Part shown: positions 39,319-47,672 of the stretch, in pieces | Numbering within the stretch: position 1 is the first letter of the stretch | How the letters are laid out: each line of letters begins with the position of its first letter | Assembly (NCBI RefSeq): GCF_019669985.1 | Contig: NZ_AP019782.1 | Coordinates: forward strand, 302,501 to 366,500 | Source: Methylogaea oryzae | Lineage (GTDB): Bacteria; Pseudomonadota; Gammaproteobacteria; Methylococcales; Methylococcaceae | DNA: 64,000 nt | Reading direction: 5' to 3' | Program-made: the position numbers and the translations under genes | Notes under the pieces: model-generated | What the model was told of the DNA's origin: nothing | Seen by the model: the letters and a program-made list of their open reading frames with translations, nothing else | Database searches by the model: none

Positions 39319-39334
39319 TTTGCATAGTAGCAAA
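39319..39334. promoter_or_regulatory. Dyad TTTGC-N6-GCAAA upstream of the antisense gene
   Basis: A small perfect dyad lies between the divergent starts at 39255 and 39376. On the minus strand its centre reads TACTAT, a possible -10 element. Only a tentative regulatory site. Confidence 0.3.
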
Positions 39335-39375
39335 CAGGGATTTTGTTTGGAACGCGCCGTTTAGCGGGATTCCAA

Positions 39376-39855
39376 ATGGCCAAGCGCAATTGGAAACACG
39401 TTCAACCCCGCAGCCTGCCGCACGCCATGGAGCTGTGCCTGGAGTATGCGCGGGACAAGCTGAACCGCTCGGTAGATACCGTGGCGGTGGAGATGGGGCT
39501 GACCAACAAGTGGAGCCTCTACAAGTGGGTGGAGAACGGCAACTTGCCGGCGCGGCTGATCCGGCCGTTCGAATCAGCCTGCGGGGCGAACTTCGTCACC
39601 CGCTGGAACGCGATTTCCGCCGGGCAGTTGCTGGTGGCCATTCCCGCCGGACGGGCCGTAAAAGCTCAGGACATTCAGGAGCTGCAAAGCGTGCTGAATG
39701 TGGCGGTGGGGCGATTGCTGGACCTGGCCGCCGGCAAGGCGGAACGACAGGAAGTCTTAGAGGGCCTGCAAGCGGGATTGGAGGGGTTGGCCTGGCATAA
39801 GGCCAACGTGGAGAAGCAGGAGCAACCGGAATTCGATTTTTGGGAGGGTGAATGA
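39376..39855 (+). CDS. Early Mu-like prophage protein, hypothetical
   Basis: A 159-residue protein starting AKRNWKHVQPRSLPHAMELCLEYARDK, with a helix-turn-helix-like VDTVAVEMGLTNKWSLYKWVENG. This type is common before the transposase gene in Mu-like prophages. It may bind DNA; the role is unknown. It overlaps the next gene by four bases. Confidence 0.7.
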   Translation: MAKRNWKHVQPRSLPHAMELCLEYARDKLNRSVDTVAVEMGLTNKWSLYKWVENGNLPARLIRPFESACGANFVTRWNAISAGQLLVAIPAGRAVKAQDIQELQSVLNVAVGRLLDLAAGKAERQEVLEGLQAGLEGLAWHKANVEKQEQPEFDFWEGE

Positions 39856-40151
39856 GCAAAACCATCATCAACGCGTCGGCCAAGACGTTGCAGGTGCTCG
39901 ACGTGCTCGGGCGCAACTTCGCCGGAGGTTTTTCCAACGGCGAGCTGGCCAAGGCCACGGGACTGTCGGCGTCGCAGGTAACGCGGCACGTGGCCACGCT
40001 GGAGGCCAGGGGATTCGCGGAGCGGGTACCGGATACCGACCGCATACGGATGAGCCACCGCATGGCCCAGGTGGCAGTGCAGCTGTTGAATAGCCTGGAC
40101 AACGCCGCGGCCCGCGCCGAGGAATCCAAACAACGCTTAACGAGGACGTGA
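39852..40151 (+). CDS. Winged-helix DNA-binding protein (IclR N-terminal-like)
   Basis: A 99-residue protein whose first 60 residues (KTLQVLDVLGRNFAGGFSNGELAKATGLSASQVTRHVATLEARGF) are an IclR-type winged helix without the effector domain. It probably regulates early phage genes. Confidence 0.78.
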   Translation: MSKTIINASAKTLQVLDVLGRNFAGGFSNGELAKATGLSASQVTRHVATLEARGFAERVPDTDRIRMSHRMAQVAVQLLNSLDNAAARAEESKQRLTRT

Positions 40152-40152
40152 C

Positions 40153-41130
40153 ATGGCTCGCACACCCAAAGACACCATGCCGGAACAGCACATCGTGACC
40201 GATGCGGATACGCCGGGCCTGCCGGCCGTTTCGGAAACCGCCAGCCAGGTGGCGACGGCGGACGCGGTGATCATGGATAGCTTCGATGCGATCAAGGCGA
40301 TCGGACGGATCGAAACGGCTCAGTTTTACGCGACCGTCGCGGAAAAGGTTATCGCGGAAACCGCTATTTCACTCAAGGAAGGCAAGAAATACAAAGGGTT
40401 ACCGTATCAGGACGAAAACGGAAATACGCGACACGTCGCGACTTTTGACGAATTTTGCGAGGCCTTCTTGGGCAAATCGGCGCGGCGCATCCAGGAGCTG
40501 ATGCAGAACTACAACGTTTTAGGCCCGGCCCTCTACGAACAAGCCGAAAAGCTCGGCCTGCGCCAACGCGACTACAACGCCATCAAGGCCCTGCCGGCGG
40601 ACGACCAAGCCATCGTCAAGCAGGCCATCGAGGCTGATGACAAAGACAAGGTGATCGACCTGCTGCAAGACATGGCCGTCCGGCACCGCACAGAAAAAGA
40701 AGCCCTGGCCAAGCAGACCCAGGAAGCCCAGGAAACCCTGGAATCCGCCCGCCGCCTGAGCGGCAAGCGCCAGGAGGAAATCAACAAACTGCAGGAAGAG
40801 CTGGAGCTGCTACGCACCAAGGAGGCGAAAGCGACGCCTGACGAAATGCGCGCCCAATGGCGCGACGTGTGCCAGCGCGCCGGCGGCAGAGTGAGCGTAG
40901 AAGCGCTATCTCTGGCGGCGACGGTGCGCAACATGCTGGCACACACTCCGGACCAGACGGAGTTTGTAGCCGGCGTGGTGGCCCAGGCCATCCGCGAGTT
41001 GCGCGCCATCCAGGATGAGCACCATCTGGCGGAACACCCGACGGGCGAAGACGAAATCGGCGCCATGATCCGCCAGGGCTTGGAAGAAACCGGGCTGGCC
41101 GCCCGCTCCACGAGCGAAGCCGAGGGCTAG
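40153..41130 (+). CDS. Early Mu-like prophage protein with central coiled coil
   Basis: A 325-residue protein. The N-terminal half (SFDAIKAIGRIETAQFYATVAEKVI, KYKGLPYQDENGNTRHV, CEAFLGKSARRIQELMQNY) looks like a DNA-binding helical domain often found beside transposases of this type. A long coiled coil (SGKRQEEINKLQEELELL) follows. Exact function unknown. Confidence 0.65.
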   Translation: MARTPKDTMPEQHIVTDADTPGLPAVSETASQVATADAVIMDSFDAIKAIGRIETAQFYATVAEKVIAETAISLKEGKKYKGLPYQDENGNTRHVATFDEFCEAFLGKSARRIQELMQNYNVLGPALYEQAEKLGLRQRDYNAIKALPADDQAIVKQAIEADDKDKVIDLLQDMAVRHRTEKEALAKQTQEAQETLESARRLSGKRQEEINKLQEELELLRTKEAKATPDEMRAQWRDVCQRAGGRVSVEALSLAATVRNMLAHTPDQTEFVAGVVAQAIRELRAIQDEHHLAEHPTGEDEIGAMIRQGLEETGLAARSTSEAEG

Positions 41131-41133
41131 GCC

Positions 41134-42939
41134 ATGTCGGTGCACGCCACGGTTCAATTGGCCGATTACGCTGAGCGCGTAGCCCAAGCCCAGCACGGCG
41201 AAACCGGCGCTATCGTGCTGGAGGCCGCGGCGGCGCTGGGCGTTTCCGTGGCCACGGTGCAGCGGCAGATACAGCGCTTCCTGGGGCGGCGCCGGCAAAA
41301 GCGCGCGGATGCCGGCGACTACGCCCTGACGCTGACGGAAGCCAAGTTGATCTCCGCCTACTTGATGGAAGGCTACCGGCAGAACAACAAGAAAACCGTG
41401 CCCCTGGGCACGGCGGTGGAGTCGCTGCGCGCCAATGGACTGATCGCCGCCGGCCGGGTGGATACGTCTACGGGCGAATTTTTCCCCCTATCCGACAGCG
41501 CCATCGCCCGCGCCTTGCGTGCCTACCAACTACACCCGGAGCAACTGCGCCGACCCTCGCCCCATGTGCATTTGAAATCCAAGCACCCCAACCACGTGTG
41601 GCAGGTGGACGGCTCGGTATGCGTTTTGTACTACCTGCCCGACGGCGGCGCGGCCCTGGTGGAAACTGATCAGGCCGTGCACTACAAAAACAAGCCGCAG
41701 AACGTGCAGGCCATTGAGCTGTTCCGCGTCATCCGCTACGTGATCACCGACCATTGCACCAATCTCACCCGGTGGCGCTACTACCCGCACAGCGAGTCCG
41801 GCGAGCACACCGTGCGGTTCCTGGCCTGGGCCATGGCGCCCAAGGCGGACCCGCAAAAAGACCCGTTCGGCGGCGCGCCGATGCTATTGATGGTCGACAA
41901 AGGCGCCACATCGGCCGGATTGGTGCAGCGGTTTTGCCGGCGCCTGGACATCCGGCTGGAAGTGCATCGAGTGCTCCGCGCTCGCGTGAACGGCTCCGTG
42001 GAAAACGGCCAGAACCGCGTGGAAACCGTGTTCGAGCAAGGGCTGCGCTACCAGAAATCGCAAATCCGCAGCATCGACGACCTGAATACCCTGGCCGAGT
42101 GGTTCCAGCTCCACTACAACGCCACCCGTGTGCACGGCCGGCACGGCATGACGCGCATGGCCGCGTGGATGCATATCACCCCGGAGCAATACCGGGTGAC
42201 GCCATCCGCCGAGGTGCTGCTGTCCCTGGCCACCCACGAACCCAAGCTATGCAAGGTGCAAGGCGATTTGACCGTGCAGTTCAAGGGCCGCATCTGGGAT
42301 GTGGAACCGGTGCCCGGCGTGATGGTGGGCGAAAAGGTGGCGGTGCACTGGCACCCCTTCATCACCGACACAGCCATGGCCGTGCTGGAGGATGCCGACG
42401 GCAACGAAATCCACCTGGAGCTGGCGGAGAAAACCCGCACCGTGGACCCGGCCAACCAGCAATGGGGCTTCCTGGACGGTGCCCACCGCATCGGCGAGGA
42501 ATACGGAAACCACAAAGACACGGTGGCCGACCAGCACCGCAAAGAGCTGGCCCTGCTGGCCACCGGCACCCGCGACCTGGCGGAGGCGGACAAGAAGCGT
42601 AAGCGCAAGAACTACGAGGCGTTCGACGGCGCCGTGGACCCGTTCAAGACGGCGCGGGACGCACAGCTACCGGACTACATCACCAAGCGCGGCACCGCCC
42701 TGGACGTGGGCGCCCTAAAGGTGGAACGGCGCCCGCTGCCCTTCCTGCAAGCGGCGGAGCGCATCAGGGCCGCGGTGGGCGAGGCCTGGAGCGGCGAAGT
42801 ATATGCCTGGCTGGAAGGCCGCTACGGCGAAACCGGCATGCCGGAAGAAGCCATCGACGGGCACGTCGAGCAGATTTTGCAGAACGCCGGCGCTGCGGAT
42901 GAAGCGGCGCGGGGCGGTGGGTTGAGGGTGGTGAAGTAA
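41134..42939 (+). CDS. DDE transposase (MuA functional counterpart)
   Basis: A 601-residue integrase-fold transposase. The acidic triad is probably D159 (HVWQVDGSVC), D255 (LLMVDKGATS) and E290 (VNGSVENGQN), a 96/35 spacing that looks like the IS481/Tn552 type rather than Mu A itself. An N-terminal helix-turn-helix (ALGVSVATVQRQIQRFL) precedes it, and a beta-barrel-like Mu transposase C-terminal domain follows. It should cut at the TGAAG ends and make a 6-bp staggered cut. Confidence 0.9.
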   Translation: MSVHATVQLADYAERVAQAQHGETGAIVLEAAAALGVSVATVQRQIQRFLGRRRQKRADAGDYALTLTEAKLISAYLMEGYRQNNKKTVPLGTAVESLRANGLIAAGRVDTSTGEFFPLSDSAIARALRAYQLHPEQLRRPSPHVHLKSKHPNHVWQVDGSVCVLYYLPDGGAALVETDQAVHYKNKPQNVQAIELFRVIRYVITDHCTNLTRWRYYPHSESGEHTVRFLAWAMAPKADPQKDPFGGAPMLLMVDKGATSAGLVQRFCRRLDIRLEVHRVLRARVNGSVENGQNRVETVFEQGLRYQKSQIRSIDDLNTLAEWFQLHYNATRVHGRHGMTRMAAWMHITPEQYRVTPSAEVLLSLATHEPKLCKVQGDLTVQFKGRIWDVEPVPGVMVGEKVAVHWHPFITDTAMAVLEDADGNEIHLELAEKTRTVDPANQQWGFLDGAHRIGEEYGNHKDTVADQHRKELALLATGTRDLAEADKKRKRKNYEAFDGAVDPFKTARDAQLPDYITKRGTALDVGALKVERRPLPFLQAAERIRAAVGEAWSGEVYAWLEGRYGETGMPEEAIDGHVEQILQNAGAADEAARGGGLRVVK

Positions 42940-42945
42940 ACGCAG

Positions 42946-42962
42946 GGTGCGCACCGCGCACC
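42946..42962 (+). other. Hairpin between transposase and next gene
   Basis: GGTGCGC and GCGCACC pair perfectly around a three-base loop. No T run follows, so it is more likely an mRNA-stabilising or attenuating hairpin than a terminator. Confidence 0.45.
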
Positions 42963-42977
42963 GTTTGAGGAGGGGAA

Positions 42978-43370
42978 ATGGACGAAAACACATTGATGAA
43001 AGCGGCCCTGGAAGAAGCGGAGAGCGAACTGTGCTACGTGGGCCACAGCTTGGTGCACGAAGGCTATGACACGGCAACCATCGCGCTGGCGCTGGATTTG
43101 GTGCGCATTGCGTTATGGGGCGGTAATGGCGACGGAAAGGGGCCGGAACATTTCGAGGCGATTCAGGCCGCACTGAAGGCGAAACGCGAAGAGGAAGGCT
43201 ACGGCGAAAAGCTGGAACGCACCTGCGTGGCCTGCGGTTGCACCGATAGCCGTGCGTGTCCCGAAGGCTGCCATTGGGTGTGGCTATCCACAGAGAAGCC
43301 GGTGGGCATTTGCTCCGTCTGTGCGCCGGCTTTTGGAGCCTGGGCGGTAGGAGCAAAAAGCCATGGCTGA
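42978..43370 (+). CDS. Hypothetical early protein with cysteine-rich zinc site
   Basis: A 130-residue protein. The N-terminal half is helical; the second half has CVACGCTDSRACPEGCHWV and CSVCAP, enough cysteines for one or two zinc sites. Not recognised beyond that. GAGGAGGG lies upstream. Confidence 0.65.
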   Translation: MDENTLMKAALEEAESELCYVGHSLVHEGYDTATIALALDLVRIALWGGNGDGKGPEHFEAIQAALKAKREEEGYGEKLERTCVACGCTDSRACPEGCHWVWLSTEKPVGICSVCAPAFGAWAVGAKSHG

Positions 43371-43527
43371 CATATACGTGCAATGCACCCGCTGCCGGAA
43401 CAAGCACTGGGAGTCAGAACGAACGAAGGGCGAGCCCGATAAACACGGGGCGCGGACCTTGTTGTGCCCACGCTGCGGCGGACACAGCTTCTACAAGCTG
43501 GATCCGAAGGACGTGTCGGCATGCTGA
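43363..43527 (+). CDS. Small zinc-ribbon protein
   Basis: A 54-residue protein starting in the 3' end of the previous gene: CTRCRNKHW and CPRCGGHSFY form a four-cysteine ribbon. The stop overlaps the ATPase start. It resembles Mu Com only in being a short zinc ribbon. Confidence 0.6.
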   Translation: MADIYVQCTRCRNKHWESERTKGEPDKHGARTLLCPRCGGHSFYKLDPKDVSAC

Positions 43528-44714
43528 AACTGAAAAAAATGCTCCAAGAGCACGAAATCATGCAGGCCGAAGTGGCGCGTGCGGCGGATGTGTCGCCGGC
43601 CACCATCGCGCAGCTGCTCAACCACGGGCAGTGGCCGAGGACGATAGATCGGGAGGAATTGATAGCCAGGATTCGCGCCCATTTGGAGGACAAGCGCCAA
43701 ATGGTCTATAGCGAGGATTGGTTCAATGAGGTGGCTGACGAGGGCGGCAACCCTCATCAGCCGGGTGCTGATGTTCTTAAGGAGAACGACGACATGATAC
43801 CAAAACCCTGTACCACGAAACGAGCGGCGCTACGCCACTTCAAGCTGGCGACGGACCCAACGGTGGATCCGGAATCCGACGACGGCGTATTCAAAAGCAC
43901 GGATTACCAGGACGTGTATGAAGCCATGTACCAGTGTGCCCGGTTCGGCGGCTATATCGCCGTGATCGGCGAATCCGGCGCCGGAAAAACTACCATCCTG
44001 CAAGAGCTGGTGGAGGAATGCAGCGCCGAGGAATCGCGTATCACCCTTGTGCGCCCGTATGTGATGGGCATGGAGAAGGACGACAAAACGGGGAAGACCC
44101 TGAAGGCGACGCATTTGGTGGAGGCCATCATGGCTGCGATTGCGCCGGATGAAAAAAAGAAAAGCAGTCCGCAAGAGCGGTTCGAGCAGTGCCATCAAAC
44201 GCTGATTGCCAGCGCCAATGCCGGCTATAGCGTCTGCATGGTCATCGACGAGGCGCATGCGGCGCCGGACATCCTGCTGAAGCACCTCAAGCGGTTCCGC
44301 GACGAAATGCGGCTCGGCCGGCGGCGGCTGATCTCGATCATTCTCATCGGCCAGCCGCCGCTACGCCGGAAAATCTCCCTGCGCAACTACAACATGATCG
44401 AAGCCGCGCAACGGATTCCCGAACATACGTTGCCGCCCCTGGGCGAGAACCTGGAGGGGTATCTGCGACACATCATCGCCCGCGCCGGCGGCAATGCCGA
44501 CACCCTGTTCGCCCCCGGCGCCATCGAGGCCATCCGCAACCGACTGGAAAAAGTCGCCGTCGGCTCCAGCAAAGGGTCCAAGGGCCAAGTGGAGACGGTG
44601 ACCACCTGTCTGCTGTACCCCTTGGCGGTCAACAACCTGGTGGCCGCCGCGTTGAACAAGGCGGCCGACATGCAAGCGCCGGCGGTATCGGCGGCCATCG
44701 TCACGGGGGTGTGA
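43521..44714 (+). CDS. MuB-like target-selection ATPase
   Basis: A 397-residue AAA+ protein. The N-terminal 60 residues have a helix-turn-helix (QAEVARAADVSPATIAQLL), Walker A is GESGAGKT near 150-157 and Walker B VIDEAHA near 241-247. The C-terminal domain follows with a CLLYPLAVNNL helix. It should bind target DNA and bring it to the transposase. ATG 43521 overlaps the previous stop by seven bases. Confidence 0.9.
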   Translation: MLKLKKMLQEHEIMQAEVARAADVSPATIAQLLNHGQWPRTIDREELIARIRAHLEDKRQMVYSEDWFNEVADEGGNPHQPGADVLKENDDMIPKPCTTKRAALRHFKLATDPTVDPESDDGVFKSTDYQDVYEAMYQCARFGGYIAVIGESGAGKTTILQELVEECSAEESRITLVRPYVMGMEKDDKTGKTLKATHLVEAIMAAIAPDEKKKSSPQERFEQCHQTLIASANAGYSVCMVIDEAHAAPDILLKHLKRFRDEMRLGRRRLISIILIGQPPLRRKISLRNYNMIEAAQRIPEHTLPPLGENLEGYLRHIIARAGGNADTLFAPGAIEAIRNRLEKVAVGSSKGSKGQVETVTTCLLYPLAVNNLVAAALNKAADMQAPAVSAAIVTGV

Positions 44715-44715
44715 G

Positions 44716-44934
44716 ATGGCACAGCTGACCGAAAGACCCGAAATGGGTACCCGTATCCGCGTGATCGCCGCCGGCAAATACCAAGGCTGGACTGGATATG
44801 TGGCGGGGCCGAGCTATATCCCTGGCGAGGAGGCGTACGTCAAGGTGCGCGTGTCGAAATCCGCCGCCAGCGGATTGCAGGAAATCAAAGTGGCCTGGGC
44901 CGCCGGGCTGGAAAAATTGGAGGAGGCGAGATGA
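44716..44934 (+). CDS. Hypothetical KOW-like small protein
   Basis: A 72-residue protein with a short beta-barrel pattern (MGTRIRVIAAGKYQGWTGYV and EAYVKVRVSK) like KOW modules that touch nucleic acid. Not otherwise recognised. Confidence 0.5.
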   Translation: MAQLTERPEMGTRIRVIAAGKYQGWTGYVAGPSYIPGEEAYVKVRVSKSAASGLQEIKVAWAAGLEKLEEAR

Positions 44935-45140
44935 GTATCACTGTTTATTACGAAGAATACATCAGCGAAAACGACCTACAGCTCTGCCTACAAACCGATG
45001 TGAATTGTGCATCGCTGTCGATCATTGCGAATCGAGGGGGGGATGAGTCGCCGGTATTTTTGATGCGCCCCCTCGATATGCGCCTGCTCGCCAACCAACT
45101 GCTCGAACTGGCCGATTACATCGATGAAGAGGGAGCCTAG
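44931..45140 (+). CDS. Hypothetical early protein
   Basis: A 69-residue acidic protein (VYYEEYISENDLQLCLQTDV and RLLANQLLELADYID). Overlaps the previous gene by four bases. Not recognised. Confidence 0.5.
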   Translation: MSITVYYEEYISENDLQLCLQTDVNCASLSIIANRGGDESPVFLMRPLDMRLLANQLLELADYIDEEGA

Positions 45141-45142
45141 CC

Positions 45143-45445
45143 ATGCATGCATCGCAACTTTACCAAAACGGCACCGCCCGCTATCACGGCACCGTCAACC
45201 ACACCGTGGCCAATGATCTGACCGCCCTGCAGGAGTGCCTGGATGAACTCACTCGGCTGGGCATCGCCATCATCTCCACCCACACCGGCGGCGCCAGGCC
45301 GTTGGTCCGCGTACCGAGCTGCATCCCTGCACGCCGGCATTTGCGCGGTGTGCTGCAGGCGCGCGGCACCGACACGTGCGGCGATTACCACCGCTTCGTG
45401 GCGCCGTGCTGCGGCTGCGACGTCGAATGGAGGGTGCCGGCATGA
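45143..45445 (+). CDS. Hypothetical early protein with cysteine cluster
   Basis: A 100-residue protein ending CCGCDVEWRVPA, with a possible zinc site near the end. The middle (LTALQECLDELTRLGIAIISTHTGG) looks folded. Not recognised. Confidence 0.5.
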   Translation: MHASQLYQNGTARYHGTVNHTVANDLTALQECLDELTRLGIAIISTHTGGARPLVRVPSCIPARRHLRGVLQARGTDTCGDYHRFVAPCCGCDVEWRVPA

Positions 45446-45585
45446 ACCGGGAGGCCTCGCTATGGGTACTGGCGCTGGCAGTTGCCGCTCCCAACATGGC
45501 CTATGCCGGCCTGGCATGGCGGATGTGGCGCGACGGTCAGCGGCGCCGGATGCATCGACGAACGATTTCGGAGGATTGCCAATGA
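45442..45585 (+). CDS. Small membrane protein, hypothetical
   Basis: A 47-residue protein: one membrane helix (WVLALAVAAPNMAYAGLAW) then a basic tail (RDGQRRRMHRR). It overlaps both neighbours by four bases. Unknown role in the early region. Confidence 0.5.
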   Translation: MNREASLWVLALAVAAPNMAYAGLAWRMWRDGQRRRMHRRTISEDCQ

Positions 45586-45890
45586 ACAGCGTAACGACAT
45601 TTCAAATGCCCAGTCTGGAGGATGTGGCGGCGATCCCTGACGACCAGCTGCGCAAGGCCCTCTACCAAGCCCTCGTCGACCTAGCCATGCGCTACGCCAT
45701 GTACGACAGCCTGCACCAGCAATTTGTAGCCATGGAGCGCGATTCCAATGCTCTGCGGCAGTTGGTGACCTTATGGCAGGCCGGGCAGATTGGGTATGTG
45801 GGCCAAGTGCTTGGCCAGCTGGCAGGGATGGTGCCGCACACCCAGGACGGGCGGGCGCTAACGGAAACGGACCCGGCGAGGTTGCACTGA
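45582..45890 (+). CDS. Hypothetical early protein
   Basis: A 102-residue helical protein (DDQLRKALYQALVDLAMRYAMYDSLHQQF). A GGAGGA site precedes the ATG. Not recognised. Confidence 0.55.
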   Translation: MNSVTTFQMPSLEDVAAIPDDQLRKALYQALVDLAMRYAMYDSLHQQFVAMERDSNALRQLVTLWQAGQIGYVGQVLGQLAGMVPHTQDGRALTETDPARLH

Positions 45891-45973
45891 TGGGCGGCCA
45901 ACGCAAGGACGAACCGAATAAGCGCTGCACCATCCCGTGTCTGTGCTGCGGGTATAGGGCGCCGCTGGTATGA
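45890..45973 (+). CDS. Very small cysteine protein
   Basis: A 27-residue frame, GGQRKDEPNKRCTIPCLCCG in its first part, linked by one-base and four-base overlaps to its neighbours. The cysteines could hold one zinc. It may simply be a coupling peptide, but the tight overlaps suggest translation. Confidence 0.4.
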   Translation: MGGQRKDEPNKRCTIPCLCCGYRAPLV

Positions 45974-46230
45974 CGCGCGAAGAACTCTACGAATTCGGCG
46001 CTCGCCATGGAAGATCCCGCGAGGAGGTCGACGCCATTCTCGATGATACCCGTGTGTATGGAGATGGGTGGAACCTCGGTGCCGAAATCGATGAACCGCA
46101 TGAAAGTCGCCCGTGCCCATATTCAAATGTGCACGAACGCCAGCGCTGGATAGCGGCGTACTGGGAAGGCGCCGTTTGGCTCTATATGTGCGCGGAAATT
46201 AACCAACCTGGCAGGGAGCTGTATCACTGA
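45970..46230 (+). CDS. Hypothetical early protein
   Basis: An 86-residue acidic protein (TREELYEFGARHGRSREEVDAIL). Not recognised. The stop overlaps the next ATG by one base. Confidence 0.5.
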   Translation: MTREELYEFGARHGRSREEVDAILDDTRVYGDGWNLGAEIDEPHESRPCPYSNVHERQRWIAAYWEGAVWLYMCAEINQPGRELYH

Positions 46231-46742
46231 TGAAAACCCGCTGCCCCGCCTGTGGCGCCGCCACCAGCCTGGACGCCCTCATCAACCACGACGAGGCGCG
46301 CGCGGCGCTGATGACGGCGCTGCAACTCCCGGCGCCGCTGGGGAAACCGCTGATCCGCTACCTGGCGCTGTTCCGCCCGGCGACGCGGGATTTGTCCTGG
46401 GATCGGGTGGCCACCCTGCTGGGCGAGTTGCTGCCCATGATCCAGGCGGCGCAAATCCAGCGCGACGGCGTGGCCTGGTCGGCGCCGCTGGAGGTGTGGG
46501 CGGCGGCGCTGGAGGAAATGCAGCAGCGCCACGCCAAGAAGCCGTTTAACACGCCGCTGAAGAGCCACGGCTATTTGCTGGAGATCATCGCCGGCAAGGG
46601 CGAGAAGGCGGCGGCGAAGAAGGAAGCCCAGCGCGAGGAACGGCGGCGGGAGCGGCCGGAAGGGAAGCGGGCCAACCGTACCACCAGCGTGGCTGATGCC
46701 GTCAGCGGGCTGCGCGGGGCGTTGAAAGGAGAAAAGCCATGA
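46230..46742 (+). CDS. Hypothetical zinc-ribbon early protein with basic tail
   Basis: A 170-residue protein: CPACG zinc half-site at the start, a helical middle (LSWDRVATLLGELLPMIQAAQIQRDG) and a very basic end (KKEAQREERRRERPEGKR). It looks like a nucleic-acid-binding protein common in Mu-like early regions. Function unknown. Confidence 0.62.
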   Translation: MKTRCPACGAATSLDALINHDEARAALMTALQLPAPLGKPLIRYLALFRPATRDLSWDRVATLLGELLPMIQAAQIQRDGVAWSAPLEVWAAALEEMQQRHAKKPFNTPLKSHGYLLEIIAGKGEKAAAKKEAQREERRRERPEGKRANRTTSVADAVSGLRGALKGEKP

Positions 46743-46957
46743 ATGATAGAGCCGAGGCCGTTTTTTGGATCGTGTGGAACCCGGAGGGCCGCAACCCGCG
46801 CTTTCGCCATACGACCGAACCGTCAGCGATCGGTGAAGCTGAACGGCTCGCCAGGGAACATCCCGGACAGATGTTCATCGTGCTGGAGGCGAAGGCCGCG
46901 CGGTTGGTAGACGACATGATCCGCACGACGTTCGACGATTTGAATATTCCGTTTTGA
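46739..46957 (+). CDS. Hypothetical early protein
   Basis: A 72-residue protein (AVFWIVWNPEGRNPRFRHTT then EAERLAREHPGQMFIVLEA), a pattern seen in small phage proteins of unknown role. Four-base overlap with its upstream neighbour. Confidence 0.55.
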   Translation: MNDRAEAVFWIVWNPEGRNPRFRHTTEPSAIGEAERLAREHPGQMFIVLEAKAARLVDDMIRTTFDDLNIPF

Positions 46958-46983
46958 TGACCCTAACCCAACAGGAGCACACC

Positions 46984-47670
46984 ATGAGTTTTTTAGACAA
47001 CATCGCCAGCGCGATCCGGCAGGCATTCCAAAAGCGAGAGGAGCAGAAAACCGCCCAGGCCGATGCCGAGGCGCCGGCCGATGTCGTGCGGCGCGAGGAC
47101 GCCATGGGCCGGTTGGTACCGGAACATATGATTGATCCTATCGTCCTGGCCCGCACCGATATGGTCCTGGCGGTGCGCGACGAGTGGATGGACATGCAGG
47201 AGCGCATGCGGCAATTCAAAACGCGCCTGGCCGCGGCCATCGAGGAGTTCGTTGCCGTTTCGGCCGCCGAGTTCGAAGTGAAGATGGGCGGCGAGATCGG
47301 CAACGTTACCTTCACCACCTTCGACGGTAAGTACAAGCTGAAGCGCAAGTGCCACAAGCTGATGCAGTTCAACGAGCGGCTGCAGGTGGCCATGCAGTTG
47401 ATCGAGGATTACCTGGAAAGCCTGGAAGGCCAGGAGGAGCTGAAGATCCTGGTGCGCGACAAGTTCATGCGCGACGAGGCCGGCAACGTGTCCGTCTCCG
47501 AGGTGATGAGCCTGCGGCGCTACCGGTTCGACGACGAGCGCTGGCGCAAGGCGATGGACTGCATCGCCACCAGCATCGTCACCAGCGGCACCATCGACTA
47601 CCTGAACCTATACGAGCGCGGGGCGGATAAGGTGTATCGCAACATCCCGCTCGATTTTTCGGCGCTATAG
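46984..47670 (+). CDS. DUF3164 family phage protein
   Basis: A 228-residue protein beginning SFLDNIASAIRQAFQKREEQ; its main domain (ERMRQFKTRLAAAIEEFVA, YKLKRKCHKLMQFNERLQVA) is DUF3164, a conserved early protein of Mu-like phages. The ATG with CAGGAG upstream is the chosen start. Confidence 0.82.
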   Translation: MSFLDNIASAIRQAFQKREEQKTAQADAEAPADVVRREDAMGRLVPEHMIDPIVLARTDMVLAVRDEWMDMQERMRQFKTRLAAAIEEFVAVSAAEFEVKMGGEIGNVTFTTFDGKYKLKRKCHKLMQFNERLQVAMQLIEDYLESLEGQEELKILVRDKFMRDEAGNVSVSEVMSLRRYRFDDERWRKAMDCIATSIVTSGTIDYLNLYERGADKVYRNIPLDFSAL

Positions 47671-47672
47671 CC

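Noticed and set aside
43363-43527. Homologue of the Mu Com translational activator.
   Set aside because: Only the zinc-ribbon form is shared; it lies beside the transposition genes and not beside the modification gene.
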